A program made the position numbers and the translations under genes. A model generated the notes under the pieces. It was not told the DNA's origin. It worked only from the letters and a program-made list of their open reading frames with translations, and did no database searches. Shown here in pieces: positions 11,603 through 25,100 of a DNA stretch of 64,000 bases. Source of the DNA: Struthio camelus (taxonomy: Eukaryota > Chordata > Aves > Struthioniformes > Struthionidae); assembly GCF_040807025.1 (NCBI RefSeq), contig NC_090964.1:8022214-8086213 (forward strand), given 5' to 3'. Within the stretch, counting starts at the first letter, position 1. Each line of letters starts with the position of its first letter.

Positions 11603-14600
11603 ATGGCAGCCGCCGGGCCGGGCCGCGTCATGGCGGCCGCCGCGCGCCGCCTGGGCCTCGCCGCGGGCCGGGCCCCGCCGCCGCCTCCTCCTCCACCGCC
11701 ACCGCGGCCACCGCCGCCGCCGCTCGTGGTGATCCTGGGCGCCACCGGCACCGGCAAGTCCGCGCTGGCCGCGCAGCTGGGCCGCCGCCTGGGCGGCGAG
11801 GTCGTCAGCGCCGACTCCATGCAGGTAGGCCCGGGGCAGGCCGCGGCCGGGGCCGGGGCCGGGGGGGCGGCGGCGGCGGCTCCGGGGGCGGCTCCGGCCC
11901 CCCCCCGCCGCCCCCAACCCCCCGGCTGAGCCGACGTTTCCCTGTTGGGTGTTTTACTGCTGCCGGGCCCCATCTTCACCCGCTCGGTTTATTCAACCGT
12001 CGCCCGGCCCCCCAAATTCATGTTTTTTTAGTTTTTAGCAGAAAGCCGAAGCAGGGGTGTTTCCACCCCCCCAGGAATCTCCGCAGAGGCGGCGGCTGGT
12101 CGGTGGGCAGCGGCGCGCAGCCGTGCGCCCTGACGGGATGCGGCCGAGAACGTTCAAAATCACGTTTGGCGCTTGCCAGCGGCGCTGCCTGCGTTGAGTT
12201 TACCCGTTCTGCAGCCGGGGCCAGAAAACACCAGTGAACCGAGCGCTGGGTTTTGCTCCTGGTTGCTTTCAGCTACGAGCGTTTTGTTGCAAGAGGAAGA
12301 TTTCAGCTGTTGCAGGGATTTTGTTATTGTTTGAGCAAAACGGGTTTTTTTTTTCTTAATCAACACTTTCACTGTTCCGCTGCTTGAACTTTCCGTCAAG
12401 TCTAACGTTTTTATTGCACAGTTTAAAAAAGGGTTTTCTCCCGCCGATGCTGCCTGCGCTTTGCGCTGTCCTGAGTGGATCTCGCTTTCCCGCCTCCACC
12501 TTCTGCTTTCCTGAACGGGGGTAGTTGTATTGTAGAGGGCTAGATTAAAATTCCCTGTCCGGAATTTAAAACAAACAATAGCAAAACTTATTTATGGGAT
12601 TTTTTTTTTTTTTAACTTTAACTCTTGGGGAAAAAGAGTTTGAGGTCTGAGCTAAGGTTACAAAACTTGACGCTCCGTCCTCCGGGCTGTCTGGCGCGGT
12701 GGCAGCGTGTGAACCGCCCTAACGCTGACCGGTGCTTGCAGGAAACGAGGCTCGCTCCCCAGCGAAGGGCTGCTGTGTCCATTTGAGCGACTCTTCCCGG
12801 GCTCGGGCTGGGCCTGGGCGCTGGGAAACGGGGGTGGCTGTGGTTTTCGCTGGAGCCGGAAGCCCCGTCTGCGCTGGGGTAGCCGTTACTGGGGGCAGTT
12901 ACATTTCCGAGGCGAGTTACTCTGCTGCAGTGTCCGTGTTTAGGAATCGCTCCGAGCGAGGCTTAGCAGGCGTAGTTTTACTAGCATGAACCTTCCTGAG
13001 CTAGAGAAGCCCCAAAGCTTTTGGGCGACTTTGCGCCTGGCTGCGTAACGCGAAGGGATGAGGTGTGGGCGCGAGCGCGGGCTCAGCGTGCAGCGGGCGT
13101 TAGCACCTGGGCTGTTGGCTTCGGTGGTCGATCCCGAACTTGAGGCTCTCGCCGCCTCCCGCGCTCCGCGGCTGCAGCCGCCTGGCGCGCCGTAGACCCT
13201 TGTTTCAGGCTGGTGGACGTTTTGAAGCCTACGTTTTTGTGCGTGGGTTGTTTCAGCTTGCGCTACGGGAATGCGGCCGCTCGGCGAACTGCGGCTGCAG
13301 GCGTCCGATGGCATCCGGGCGTGAGCGGCTCTCGTCCTCCTTTCCTTTTAATCTCGTTCTAGCGTGACTGCGGAGTGGCAGCCCAGCAGCTCCGGCACTC
13401 GTATGCTGTAGCGCAGCGTGCTTTGAGCGCGGCCTCTCGCCCCTCCGGGGCCGCCTGGAGCAGCGCATCCAGCGCTGCCCCTGCCGCGCTCTGCTAACCC
13501 CCGTGCCCTGCTCAGGCGCTCGCAGCAGCCAACGGGGTCTCCCTTCTCGCTGGCTTTGTGCCAGTGGGACGTGCCTCTGCCGCGCAGAGCTGGCTCTGGC
13601 GTCCTCGGGGGAGAGTTGGGGGAGGCGTGTCTGCTTTAGGTTGCAGGGGGGACGTCTCCGGCCTGTAAAACAGTAAAAATCCCATTGCTCATCCTGCTCT
13701 GACAGCTGCCCGTGACCGTGTCGCCCTGAGCCCCCACTGTTCCTTCATAGCTGCGCCCCGTCCGGGCTCCACAAAGGTCTGACAAACACTGGCAGTGTTT
13801 TAGGCAGCTGCTCGAGCCGCGGCCAGGCGCGAGAGGGGGCCGGGCAGCCCTGAGCCCACCTGTCCCTGCACACAGACGTCCCTCTATCTCCTAAGCGTTT
13901 TTGTCATGGCTGTGGGTCCCGTGGTCAAATTACAGACTTAACTGCTGCCTCTGCCCGCAGCTCAGGAGCTCTGGTTAATCTGATGGCCTCTAATCTTTCT
14001 CTTTGTCCGTTCTGTTGCCATTTGTCATCCCAGCCAGCTTGCTTTAAGAGCAAGTCATTTCCGCTGAGAACCCAACGCCGGGACCAGCCAGTCCCGCTTG
14101 GTTCCTAGCGTGGCCGTGGCTGTGGGAGCAGGGCCGTCCCAGCGCAGCCTGCTGGAGGGCCCCATCCCTTCCTCGTTGCGTTGTCCCCTCTGGTTTCTCA
14201 TTCTGAAGCAGCAGAGAGGTCACGAGGACAACTAAAGAGCTTTGGCAAAGGCCGTGCTAGCATCTTTCTAGTGGCAGGGAGCAGAGAGGTGGTGGATCCT
14301 CTGTTTCTTTCATCCGAGCTTCGTTAGGGTCCTTCCTCCCTCTGAAACTTTCATGCTCTTCCCAGCTGTAGGTAGCTTGGCTGTGTCTGGGGTCCCCATG
14401 CATCTTCACGCGTCATGTTCAATACTGTACTTACTCACGGGAAGGAAAGTGCCTTTACCCCTGCAGCTCAGATGAGGAACCGAGGGACTAAGCGACTCGT
14501 CTGGGATTGCATGTGGCAGAGTGAGGGTCTGGGGAGAGCCCAGCCTTCCCAAGCCTTGAGCTGGGAGTCGTCACCTACGCTGTTTTCTGAGGACTGATGA

Positions 14601-17600
14601 TGTTTGTGCCTCCTGCCTCAGTTTCCCCACCCATAAAAAGAGGAAAGAGTGCTGCTCTTCTAGTAGAGCGCTGTGAGGTCCAGGACTGACCTGCCCAGTC
14701 CTTTCAGCGGTGAGGTGGGAGGACTCCGTCCAAGCTAAGTATCTTTAGTCCTCAGCTCGTATTTGGTGTCTCGGAGGCCTGCTGCTCCAGGCTGCTGCTA
14801 ATCTGTTTTGGGGCCTTAGAAAGCAACAAAGGCTTATCTGAGCCGCTTGCCGAAAATAGCAGTGAGCGCGGGGAGGCCGTCTGGGTGCGAGGCCCTGCCG
14901 GCAGCCAGCTGGTGGGATCCTGCTTTGCTCTTTGCTGCGGGTGTGTAAAAGGCTCCCTTTGTTCCCCGCCAGCCCACACACTGCCACCGCATTCCTCCTC
15001 CTCTTGTTCCCAGATATTTAGGGAGGCTCTCGGTGTTTAATCGCTGGAGAACCTTGGGGGGGGATTTGAGTGCGAGCTGTAAATCCCAGCTCTTGCCCCA
15101 GTAGGGCACCGGGAGCTCCTGGTTGCCGCCAAGCCTTCCTGTTAACAGCGCGTATCGGCTGTGATTTCAGGCAGACGAGTGGGAGTCGGAGGAGCTGAAG
15201 GGCTGGAATGGCTCTTGCTGGGGCATGGAAGGCGCCGAGCCAAAGCTCACTCAATCCAAATGCTTTGGATCGGGATTCGGTGTCTACTGGAGACCTAAAT
15301 TGAACGGCGCGGACCTGGGCTGGCTCGGCAGCCGGTGATGGGAGGCGATCGATAGGCTGCAGCCAGCCACGGGGCACGTTGGCAAGGAGCTGCCTCGGGC
15401 CTCTCCTTCGGTCTCCTCCCGTCCCCTGGAGCCAGCTGGATTTCTGCAGGGCAGAGAGGAAGAACATTTGGTTGCCCTGCTGCTCCCGCCTTGCTTCCTG
15501 CCCCCGGGCCAGCCCTTTCCCGGCCAGAGCCTGCAGCCGCGGAGGGGTGCGGGAGCAGAGGCTGGCGCTCGCCTTCAAAGCAGCAAGTGGAAGGGGAGTT
15601 AGGCAAGAGAGGGAGTGTTTGCCGGGCTGCAGCTGGTTCAGCTGCCCGAGCAGCTCGCATGACCACTCCAAGCGGGGATTTGGCTTCCCTGCTCCAGTAA
15701 CCTCACGTCGTCCCTTGCTACCGCTGTGTGCCTGCGGGTCACCTCTGTGTCACCTTGTCCTTCTCGGTCTGGGGCCAGGGGAGGCGGTGGGTGGAGACGG
15801 CACTGCAGCTGGAGGCCTGGCAGCTTCTCAGAGGGGATTAAGGGGAAATTTGTTTCTGGAAGTCTGGCCTTCTGGCTGGGGTGGATTTCTGGATGATGGA
15901 GGAGGAAGTTACTACAGCCGCTTCCAGGCGCGTCTCCCAGCAGGCCAGTTTGTCCCGAGCTGGGAGACTGCTCCAAGCAGGGAGGTGCCGAGAGCTGAAC
16001 GCATCCTCCCTGCACCCTGGACGTGAAGCAGTGCCTTAGCCGCTGCCTGGCACGGAGGGTGCTTAGTCCTTGGCACGGCGCAGAGCTGGACTTTCTGGAC
16101 AGAAAGCCTTTATGTGCCCCATCGCGATCACGTGCCAGCTGCCAGCGTCCGCGGGGCCAGCCGGGGCACAGGCCCCAGCTCTGATCCGTGTTTGTTTGCA
16201 GCTCTGCAGAGCATCGTGCAGCTGCCGCTTGGCACGGCCTGCCAGGCGCGTCCCGGGCTCTCGGTGCAGTGCCAGGGCCCAGGGGCAGCCCTCGCCAGGG
16301 AGACTTGTATTAGCGCCGCGTGGGTCTGCGGGCCAGGCGGTTGCTGCTGCTTTGTGCAGCCTGGAGGGTGGATTCGGGCTGTGACTCAGACGTGTGTGGT
16401 GTGCGCCGTAGGGATCACAGGTTGCCTTGGCTGTTTACCAAGAATGCTCCTGAAGGGTTGGTTTGGGTGGATTTTCTTTCCGTTCTACTTTTAACCGTCT
16501 AGCTGACTGTCAGCATCTCTCAGGCTGCTCTCCCAGGTTATATATCCCAAAACTGATATTAAAGACACTGACAGCTGCTCAGTGGCCAGGAGATGCCACA
16601 TCTCAAAGCAGTGAGATGCTGCTGGTCACTCCTACCAGTGTCTCCTGCCTCCTTGGCAGACAGTACAGCCCAGCAGCGCGTCCCTACTGCTTTGCGCCAG
16701 CTTCTCTCCTTAGATTTTGGAGCTGTCGGTGATGCTGAAGCTCCTAAAGAGCCTTTTTTGCCCCTGGGCTCCCTGGTGACTCTGCAAGGAGGAGCTGGTG
16801 CCTCTTTTCTCCCTGGGGACACCGACCTGAACTGATCTATTTCCCTGCTCTCTGTGTGAGGCTTGCTGGGAGCAGGAAGCAGTTGAAAGCCAGGCTTTTA
16901 ATGCGTGCCTGAGCTAAGAGCATTTGCATGTTCAGGAGGCTCTGTGGAGTCAGGTGCCGTGCTGTACTCGGAGAGATCTCCGCGTGCCACGGAAGCAGCG
17001 ATCCTTGTCCCCAGACAAGACTTTGTGCTGTGCTAGCGGTCGGTGTTGGGAGAGAGGCGCACCTGAACTTTTAGCTGCTGCTGCAGCAGATAAGGAGCCA
17101 GCAGCTTGGAGGCAGCGGTGCTTGGTGTTTCCAAGCACTGAACTTCGGAGCTGGGCTTGGAGGTTACTCTGACCGGGCTCTGACAGCGCTCCCTGATTGC
17201 TTGGTCAGTTGGGCACCTTTTCATCACTGCCTGTGCAGGGTCACATAAGAGCAGGAAGGCAGCTGCAAGCAGTTCGTCTCCCCTCGCAAGGGGCTGAGGG
17301 GTTGATTGTGGCCAGCCGTAGTTGTGGGAAGGAGGGAAGGTCAGCGGGGATTTCGCGTGACGTGCGCAGAGAGGTGAATGATGGGCTTTTCCCTTCCTCA
17401 GGTGTACAAGGGCTTGGACATCATCACCAACAAGGTGTCTCCCGAGGAGCAGCGTCTGTGCAGGCACCACATGATCAGCTTTGTGGATCCCCTCGTCTCT
17501 AACTACACAGTGGTGGACTTCAGAGACAAAGCCATGGCTTTGATATCCTTTCATGCCGTGGGCTGGCTGGCCAAGCAGATGTGGACTTCCCTCCTCCACA

Positions 17601-20600
17601 GCCAGGCCTGCAAGAAAGATCGGTGTTTGCATCAGCCTTGCTAACTCCATCTTTCAGAGGCTAATGCTGGCAAGAGGGGCTTTGAGCTTCTTATACTGAG
17701 GTAGTGCCCTAAGCATCCCCTCCTCAGCAGTGGCCAGGGAAGATCCCTGCTGCATTGCAACAGTGCTGAGCTGGATGTTGCTCTCCCTAGCAGACCCGAG
17801 GTGTAGTCCTGAATCCTGGTGCTTGCTGGTGCAGGTAGGAGAGGATGGTGAGAGAAGACCTATAACCCTGTCCACAGCCTCACCATCTTCTTTGGGCTGG
17901 GGAGAGGGACCCTGGCTGGGGGTAGGATGGGTTTGTAGATAGGACCTTGCTGTCTGCAGTGAGGGGCTGCGTGGACACACCGAAGCTGTGAGGCAGCGCT
18001 AACAGGCCTGGGGAGAGGCCGTTACGGCCTGTGCTATGGGATGGAGTACGTGGGAGCAGGTCCAGCTGGCATGAGGCTGCCATGGTACAGCAGGGCCCTG
18101 GGCTGCTGCTCCCTGCGGCCCTCTATCCCCACCGTGTGTCTCTGCTTACGCTCCTTGACCGCGGCACATTGAAGATATCTTTGCCCGAGACAAGATCCCG
18201 ATTGTCGTGGGAGGAACCAACTACTACATCGAGGCCTTGCTCTGGAAGGTCCTTGTCAGCACCAAGGTACCGTTGTGGGGCTGCTTGTTGCTCCGGAGAA
18301 GGGTGGGCCCCGTGCTGCTGCGACGGGGCATGGCGCTGCCTGCGCTAGAGGGGGGCAAGGGCACGCAGCACTATCCCCATCTGGGTGGACCAGATCCATC
18401 GGGCTGGAGACTCTCCGTGGCAGCCGTTAGGAAAGCCCCAGGCCCCTCACATGGACCACTTGGGTCTGGGGGATCATCCTGCTTGCACTGGCCTGCGGGC
18501 AGATCAGCGGCTCAACTCAGCACTGCCTTGTGCCTGCAGGAGAAGGGCAGTGCGGCCCCTGGGCCGGTTATCGACAGGAAAGTGGAGCTGGAACAGATGG
18601 ACGGGGCTGAGCTCCATCGCCGCCTGAGCCAAGTGGACCCTGAGATGGCGGCCAAGCTGCACCCCCACGACAAGCGCAAAGTGGCCAGGTGAGCCTGGCG
18701 TGCGGGGAGCAGGGGGTGCTGTGGCCTGCCAGCACCCTGTCCTCCCTTCCCAAGGAATCGTGTGCGTGTGAGCACGGCAGGACAGGCCCTCCCATCCCAG
18801 GCAGGTGCTCCTAGCCTCTTAGCAAGGTGTTTGGGGGCTCTTGGAGCACTGCAAGTGGCATCGGGAAAGCTTTCTGGGATCTGGACCCCTGAGGTCTTTG
18901 GCCACGCAGCCCCCAGCTTGGACTGCCCTTGTCAAAAGCCTTTAGGGTCCAGGTCAGGGCATTGCTGCTGGCTTGTGTGCAGCAGGGCCGGCTCCAGCTG
19001 CGGTGCCCCAGTAGCAGGGTTTTATCTGGAGCTATTTAAAGAGCAAGCTGCGGTGCTGGCTGAGTAACATACCTGAGCTCTGTGGGAACAGCACGGCAGC
19101 AAGACCAGGCTTGCTACCTTGGCGAGGCCCATCCCAGCCGAGCCCTGGCCCCGGGGGGAGCAGAAGGCCGCCCACCTCATTCGCACGGTGCGGGGCGACG
19201 GAGGGTTGGGCACTTCAGGCACTGCACCGCTTCCTCCACCTCCCTGCCTGGGCTGGGCTGAACTGGCGGTGACGCTTTGCAGCCTCCTCCACCATGAGGA
19301 GCGGCGCTGGCCCCTTCCCTGCAGCCCTGCCCGGCTGGAAAGGGCCCCTGCAGGGCTTGTCCCAGTGCCAGGCACAAGAGGAGGCTCTGCTCTGGGCTCC
19401 TTGGGTGCCATTGGTGTGCTCCGTGCTGTGCCCCAGGACCTGGATGTGCTTGGGATGCCAGGCACGGGAAGGGGCAGAAACCTGCCTTCCTCCACCGTGA
19501 GAGGGTTGGATCGCAGCAAATGTCTACGGTTCCGTTTGCTGGAACCCCCAGGGCCGCTGGGGAGATGGAGAAGCTCATCCTCACCCAGCCTCTGAGCTCT
19601 GTCTGTCTCTGCTTACAGGAGCCTCCAAGTTTTTGAAGAGACAGGGATCGCCCATAGTGAAATCTTGCACCGGCAGCAGGAGGAGGAAGGTGGGGGACCG
19701 TTAGGGGGGCCCCTGAAATACCCACATTCCTGCATCTTGTGGCTTCATGCAGACCAGGCAGGTGAGAGTGGGCTTTGCACAGCTCCTGGCTGGCTGAGCA
19801 GGGCGATGTGGGGTCAGGGCTGACCCCTGGCTCCTGCCCCAGCCTCCACCCTGAATGAGGCAGCAATTCCTTTGCCATCAGTGGGCATGACGGAGGACTT
19901 GCACAGCCTAGCAAACAAGGAGAGCTTTCCCCAGGTGGATTGGGAGGCTGGGAGTGCAGATCTGCATCCTGGCACCTTGTCCAGCTCTGGGCCTCCTGAG
20001 GACATGGCTCTGAGCAGCTGAGCATGTCCTGCCCTCCTCCTTCCAGCTCTGGACCAGCGGCTGGAGAAGCGAGTGGACGACATGCTGGCTGCAGGACTGC
20101 TGGGGGAGCTGCGGGACTTTCACCGGCGCTACAATCGGGAGAAGGTAGCTGAGAACCGGTAGGTGAGAAGCCAGCTCCCTTTCTGCTCCCAGTCCCACCT
20201 GCCAGGCAAATGCAGGGCTCTGACTGACTTATCCTGCCTAGGCCTCAGCAGAGAATTAATTTTGCCCAGACCTCACCAAGGTCCCAGACCAGAGCTGGGA
20301 AATGCTTGTTTCTTGCTCTGCTCTGGGTCTGTTACAGAGCTGTTGTTCCCAGCCCGCTTCTGCACATGCATGGCCCTGTTACCTGCCAAGATGTTTTCCC
20401 TCAGTAAAAATTACTTGGTGCTGCCTGAGTGTTTGCACAGCAAAACTGGCCATTGCTGAAGGCACTGGGTTGGCTTGTTGCATGTGTCTGTCACTGCCAT
20501 CCTTCAACTCCAGGGGCTTGTGTCAGTTGGGGGGTCCCTGCTGGGTGAGACCCAGAGATCTCAGCTGTTGCGGGGAGGCTTGTGCTCTGCTGCCATTCCG

Positions 20601-22098
20601 CAGGAGATGGCTTTGACCCCTGTCTGTGGCCTTGTTCTCTAGCCAGGATTACCAGCATGGCATCTTCCAGTCCATCGGCTTCAAGGAGTTCCACGAGTAC
20701 CTCATCAGCGAGGGGAATTGCTCACCGGACACCAGTGCCCTGCTGCTGCAAAAAGGTGGGAAAAGCACCCTGCATGCCTTACGTCTCTCAGGCCCTGCTT
20801 GCCCCATGCAGCTCCAAGTGACACTGTGTGATGGTCTGAACCAAGCTTGAAGCTGGAGCAGGTCTTGTTGCAGTTGAGCTGCACCTTTCTTGGTGCATCT
20901 TCCACCTCTGCCAGGCCAGGGGGACAGAGACTCCTTTTTAGAGGGTATCTGGAACTGATCCGCTAGTGACCTGGGTGATGGAGGACATGGCAGGCCTGGA
21001 ACCTGCTTGGGCAATCCCAGCTAAGGTGTGAATGCTTTGGAGAACAGGACTAGAGAGAAGGAATGAAACAGAGCTAGAACAGCATCTAGTTCAGCAGCAC
21101 GATGGTGGGAAAGGATCTGGGGATTTAGCAGATCACAGCCTAAAGGAGTCAATAGTGACATGCTCTTTGATCCAGATGTTGTTCTGGAGTGTCTGGACAG
21201 AGGTGCTGCCTGTTAAAGGAAGGAGAGAGCCACTCTGCTCCTCTCTGCACAGCGGAGTCCCAGGCCCTCAGACTGTGATGCAGAGGGTTCAGTACAAAGT
21301 GGAGATGGAGGCTGAGGAAACCATAGAAATGATAAAAGGCTTGAAAACAAGTCTAGTGCAAAAGGGGCTTGTTGTGTCTACTAAAGAGAAGATTACAGAG
21401 GGATATGATAAGTCTCATACTAAATATTTGAAAGGTTGTACTCTAGTAAACTATTTTCTGGGCCCACTGTGGATAGGACAAGGAGTCCTGGGCTCCGTTT
21501 GCAGAGAACAATTTGAGTTAGGTGTTAGGAGAGCAGTGCAGCCCCTGAATAGACTGTATGACCTGCTAAATGCTGCTGGGGCAGAGGCTTGGGGCTCTTT
21601 CCACCCAGCACTCATTTGAGGGCATTTTGGGCACCTTGTCTCATCCTTCTGCTCTGCCACCGCTCCTCCAGCCTGTCTGGCAGGGCTCTGCTGCTGAGCT
21701 GTGATTACCACTTTTCACTGCTGGCTTGGAGACCTCCAGATAGGCAGTAGAAACACTTCCCTCGAGCTTTATACAATCCAGAACAAACTTTTGGCTTGGC
21801 GATCCCCTCCTGGAGCTCACAGGCTCTTCTCACCCTCTGCACTGAGCTCAGCTTGCAGAGTTGAGCTGATTTGTTTTCTTTGCTCCCTGTTTCAAAGGGA
21901 TCCAGGCTCTGAAACAAGTAACCAAGAAATATGCCCGGAGGCAGAACAAATGGGTCCGAAACCGCTTCCTGAGACGTGAGTCCTGTGCTTCTACCTTGCT
22001 TCGTCGTCCCTGTTCTCTCGCGTCTCTTCTCAACCCTCCTTGGAACATCTCCTGCTCCCAGCTCAAGAAAGGAGACTGGTGGCCCTTTAGCTTTGGGG

Positions 22099-22139
<41 letters not shown>

Positions 22140-25100
22140 GTGCAAGTCTTGGCTGGTTGAGTGTGGGCAGTTCTGTGGTCTCCCAAGGCGAGTGAGGGCT
22201 GCGCAAGCACTGGTGGACGGTGCCCCTGGCAGCTCCCCACCCGGAGGGGCCAGCTCTGACTGCAGTTGGGTGAACAGGTGCCTCCCTGCTGCAGAGCGTG
22301 CCCAAAGTCAGTCACCAAAGCCACATCCTGGGAGGCTCCTGGCCCTGCATAAGAAAGAGTCTTCCCAAGACAAAGGATCCTGCCCAAATTCTTCCTACTG
22401 GCTCATGCTGCTTTGGCTCTGCAGATGTCTGATGCCTCCAGGGGCCACCAGCACTCGGTCCCCTGTGGTCCCCCTGCCAGGCCCTGCTGATTCCTTTCCC
22501 GTTGCAGTGTAGCCCCTCGGCTCTCCTGAGACAGCCCACCCAGTGCTGTCTGTGCTTGTCTTGCTGGCAGCCTGTGGTGATGGCCTCGCTGCCCAGACGC
22601 TCAGAAAGTCTGGCTTCTTCTGACTGCTTCCCTTGAACCTCCTAGTTGCCTGTCCAGGAAAAATCTTCCCCTCCCAGCAGAAGTGGCTTCAGGACAGCTA
22701 ATTTCCCTGCAGAACAAAGCAGGCAAACGCTCAGCCCTGTGCCCAGACGGCAGTGGGTGGTGCTGGCCGCCGTGTCCCTGCAGCCTGTCAGGAGCTGATG
22801 GCTCCTGAGGGGCTTGAGGAGGGGGCACAGTCCCCCTCCCCACACCCCCACCCACACTCCTTGCGCAGGGCAGAGAGCCCAGTTGACAGCTGCCCTCCGG
22901 ATTAGGAGCAGGAGCCCATTGGCTGCTCCTAGCCTGGACCGTGTTCGTCGTGGTGGCTGGGAGCCAGCAGGACTTCCCCATCCTAGCCCCAGCCTTGGAG
23001 CAGGGCCAGGAGCAGCAGCTGGGAGCCGGGCACTTGTTGAAAGGTGCTTGGTAGGGGCAAAACAAAAAAAAGGCAAGGAGAAACTCGAGTCAAAAGACAG
23101 GCTTTGGACTGGGTGCAAGAGCTTTCCAGGAGCCGTGTGCTCGGTGGCTGTGGCTCACCTTTCTGGTGGCAGGTGTGCTTCAGATCAGCCCTGCCGGGAA
23201 CTTGTTTGTGGTTATAGCAATAAAAAGCAGCACCTGCTGGAGACTGGCACGCGGTGGCCTTTGATGGCTTTGTCCGAGCGGGGCCGAGCGCCCGATGTTT
23301 CCCAGCAGGTGAGCCGCAGCTGGGCAGCGCCGTCGCCGAAAGGAGTAGGTGCTCTCTGATTGCAGCTGTCCCACCCCGGCTGGGCCTTGGTGAGCACCCC
23401 GCGCCCTCGCGCTGGGCTTGCAGGGGCTGAGTTGTTGGTTTTGAAACTGCCCCATCAGGGGTGTTAGTGAAGCGGCGCCGGCTGCTGGGAGCTGAGTGTG
23501 TTGGTCCCTGCAGCTGCACAAGCAATTCCAGCTCTGAATAGAGTAGCTGAGTGGGAACCTGCACCAGCACGTTCCTAATCCAGGCTCTATGCGTGCACCT
23601 CACTTTGTGTGGTGGCTTTGTGCCCGGATCTAGCTTTTGATCTTCTGTGGCCCCCTCTGCACCATGGCAGAGACAAAGTGTTTGCAGTTGTGATGGGATC
23701 CCAGTGAGGGTGGATTTTGTACGGCTGTCCTGAACGCAAACAGCCACGAAGGCGCTAGCTTTAGGTCTTGGGTATTCTTGCTGTTTGCAAGGGTGGCGCT
23801 CCCCAAGCCAAGGTCTCTAGTAGTCTCGGCTTTAGAAAGGCCAGTGCCATTTGCTTCTGAATACTAAAGGGCAAACAGGTGTGGGCAGTGCAGATCCCCC
23901 CCCGGTCACAGCGCAGCCCCCACAGGGGACCCTGCTGCCCAACTGCTTTGGGTGCTGGGATGTGACTGGCAGTGATTTATTTTTTTTATTTTTTATTTTT
24001 TTTGTCTCTGCAGGCCCTGGGCCCAGCGTGCCCCCGGTGTACGGCTTGGAGGTGTCTGATCTCTTGAGGTGGGAGGAGGATGTGGTGAAACCGGCTCTGG
24101 AGATTGTGGAGAGCTTCATCCAGGTATTGGATAACCAGAGTTAACATGTAAGCCGTGGCTGAGAAGCCTGTTATTCAGCAGTCTCCAGACCCCGTAACTG
24201 GGAACTTGGTCTCTCCCATGCAGGGGGCTATGCCTGTGCATGTCTAGCCTTGGATTTAATTTACTTTCCCTGCAGTGGCAGTGAGATGTGATCTCTATAG
24301 CTGAGAATTTCCCCTAACACCCAGTACTCCACTGGTCTTGCATGGTAAAACTGTAGCCTCTGACCTGGGTATGGAAAATTCACAGCCCAGGCCCTACAAA
24401 GGTGAACCCAGCCAGGGCAAGTTCACCTGACAGAAACTGATTTGAGGCACTATTTAATCTACAGGGACGAGAGCCCCCAGCGGAGCCCGTAAAGATGGAG
24501 TACGATGTAAATGAGAACAAACGGAGTCGTCACGTCTGTGAGCTCTGTGACAGAGTCATCATCGGGGACCGGGAGTGGGCAGGTAGGATCCGGTGAGGTG
24601 GGAAGGAGAAAGCCTGGGAGGCAACTGCAGTTCTGCACAGGCAGTGGAGCGAGGCAGCTCTCCAGAGTGGAGCAGCTTCCTTGGCTGTCTCCGCTTGGCT
24701 GGATCACCCTCAGCGCATGATCTTGGGCTTTCAAGGATTGTTTACAGCCCGTGTATGAAAGCAGCCATTTGCAAGCCCAGAGGGGGTGCCGGAGCCATGC
24801 CACAGCAGCCATCTGTCAGGCTCCCCGCTCCCCGGCACCCGGCAAGCGCTCTGCCGCTCTCTGCCGTCACGCCGGACATGGGGATCTGTATGTAGCATGA
24901 AACCTCCGAGGTGTCCAAGTTCAGTCTGGAGATATTTTGCACTTGAGATATTTTGTCAAACAGGACAGAAAAAATTTGTTCCTTCTAAAATTTTATTGTT
25001 TAAAGTGAAAGTTTCTTAATGTTTTTAATGGCTCAGTTTTGCTCCAACAGTTTGTATTTTTTGTGTTTTTGCAAAAAAACCCGCAAAGTGTTCCTAGCTG

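Larger units (their letters stand above)
11825..17401 (+). other. TRIT1: TRIT1 intron 1
   Basis: This 5.6-kb intron carries CpG-island sequence in its first part and mixed unique DNA after about 13.9 kb. It contains MIR-like SINE relics near 14419-14545 and 14610-14670. No additional exon was recognised. Confidence 0.8.

Noticed and set aside
17402-17644. Extension of TRIT1 exon 2 past 17542 to the in-frame stop
   Set aside because: The extension does not match TRIT1; the AT-AC junction to 18168 restores the conserved sequence.
21032-21619. 195-codon open frame in TRIT1 intron 7
   Set aside because: No domain, no splice link to TRIT1, and the DNA looks like a degraded interspersed repeat.
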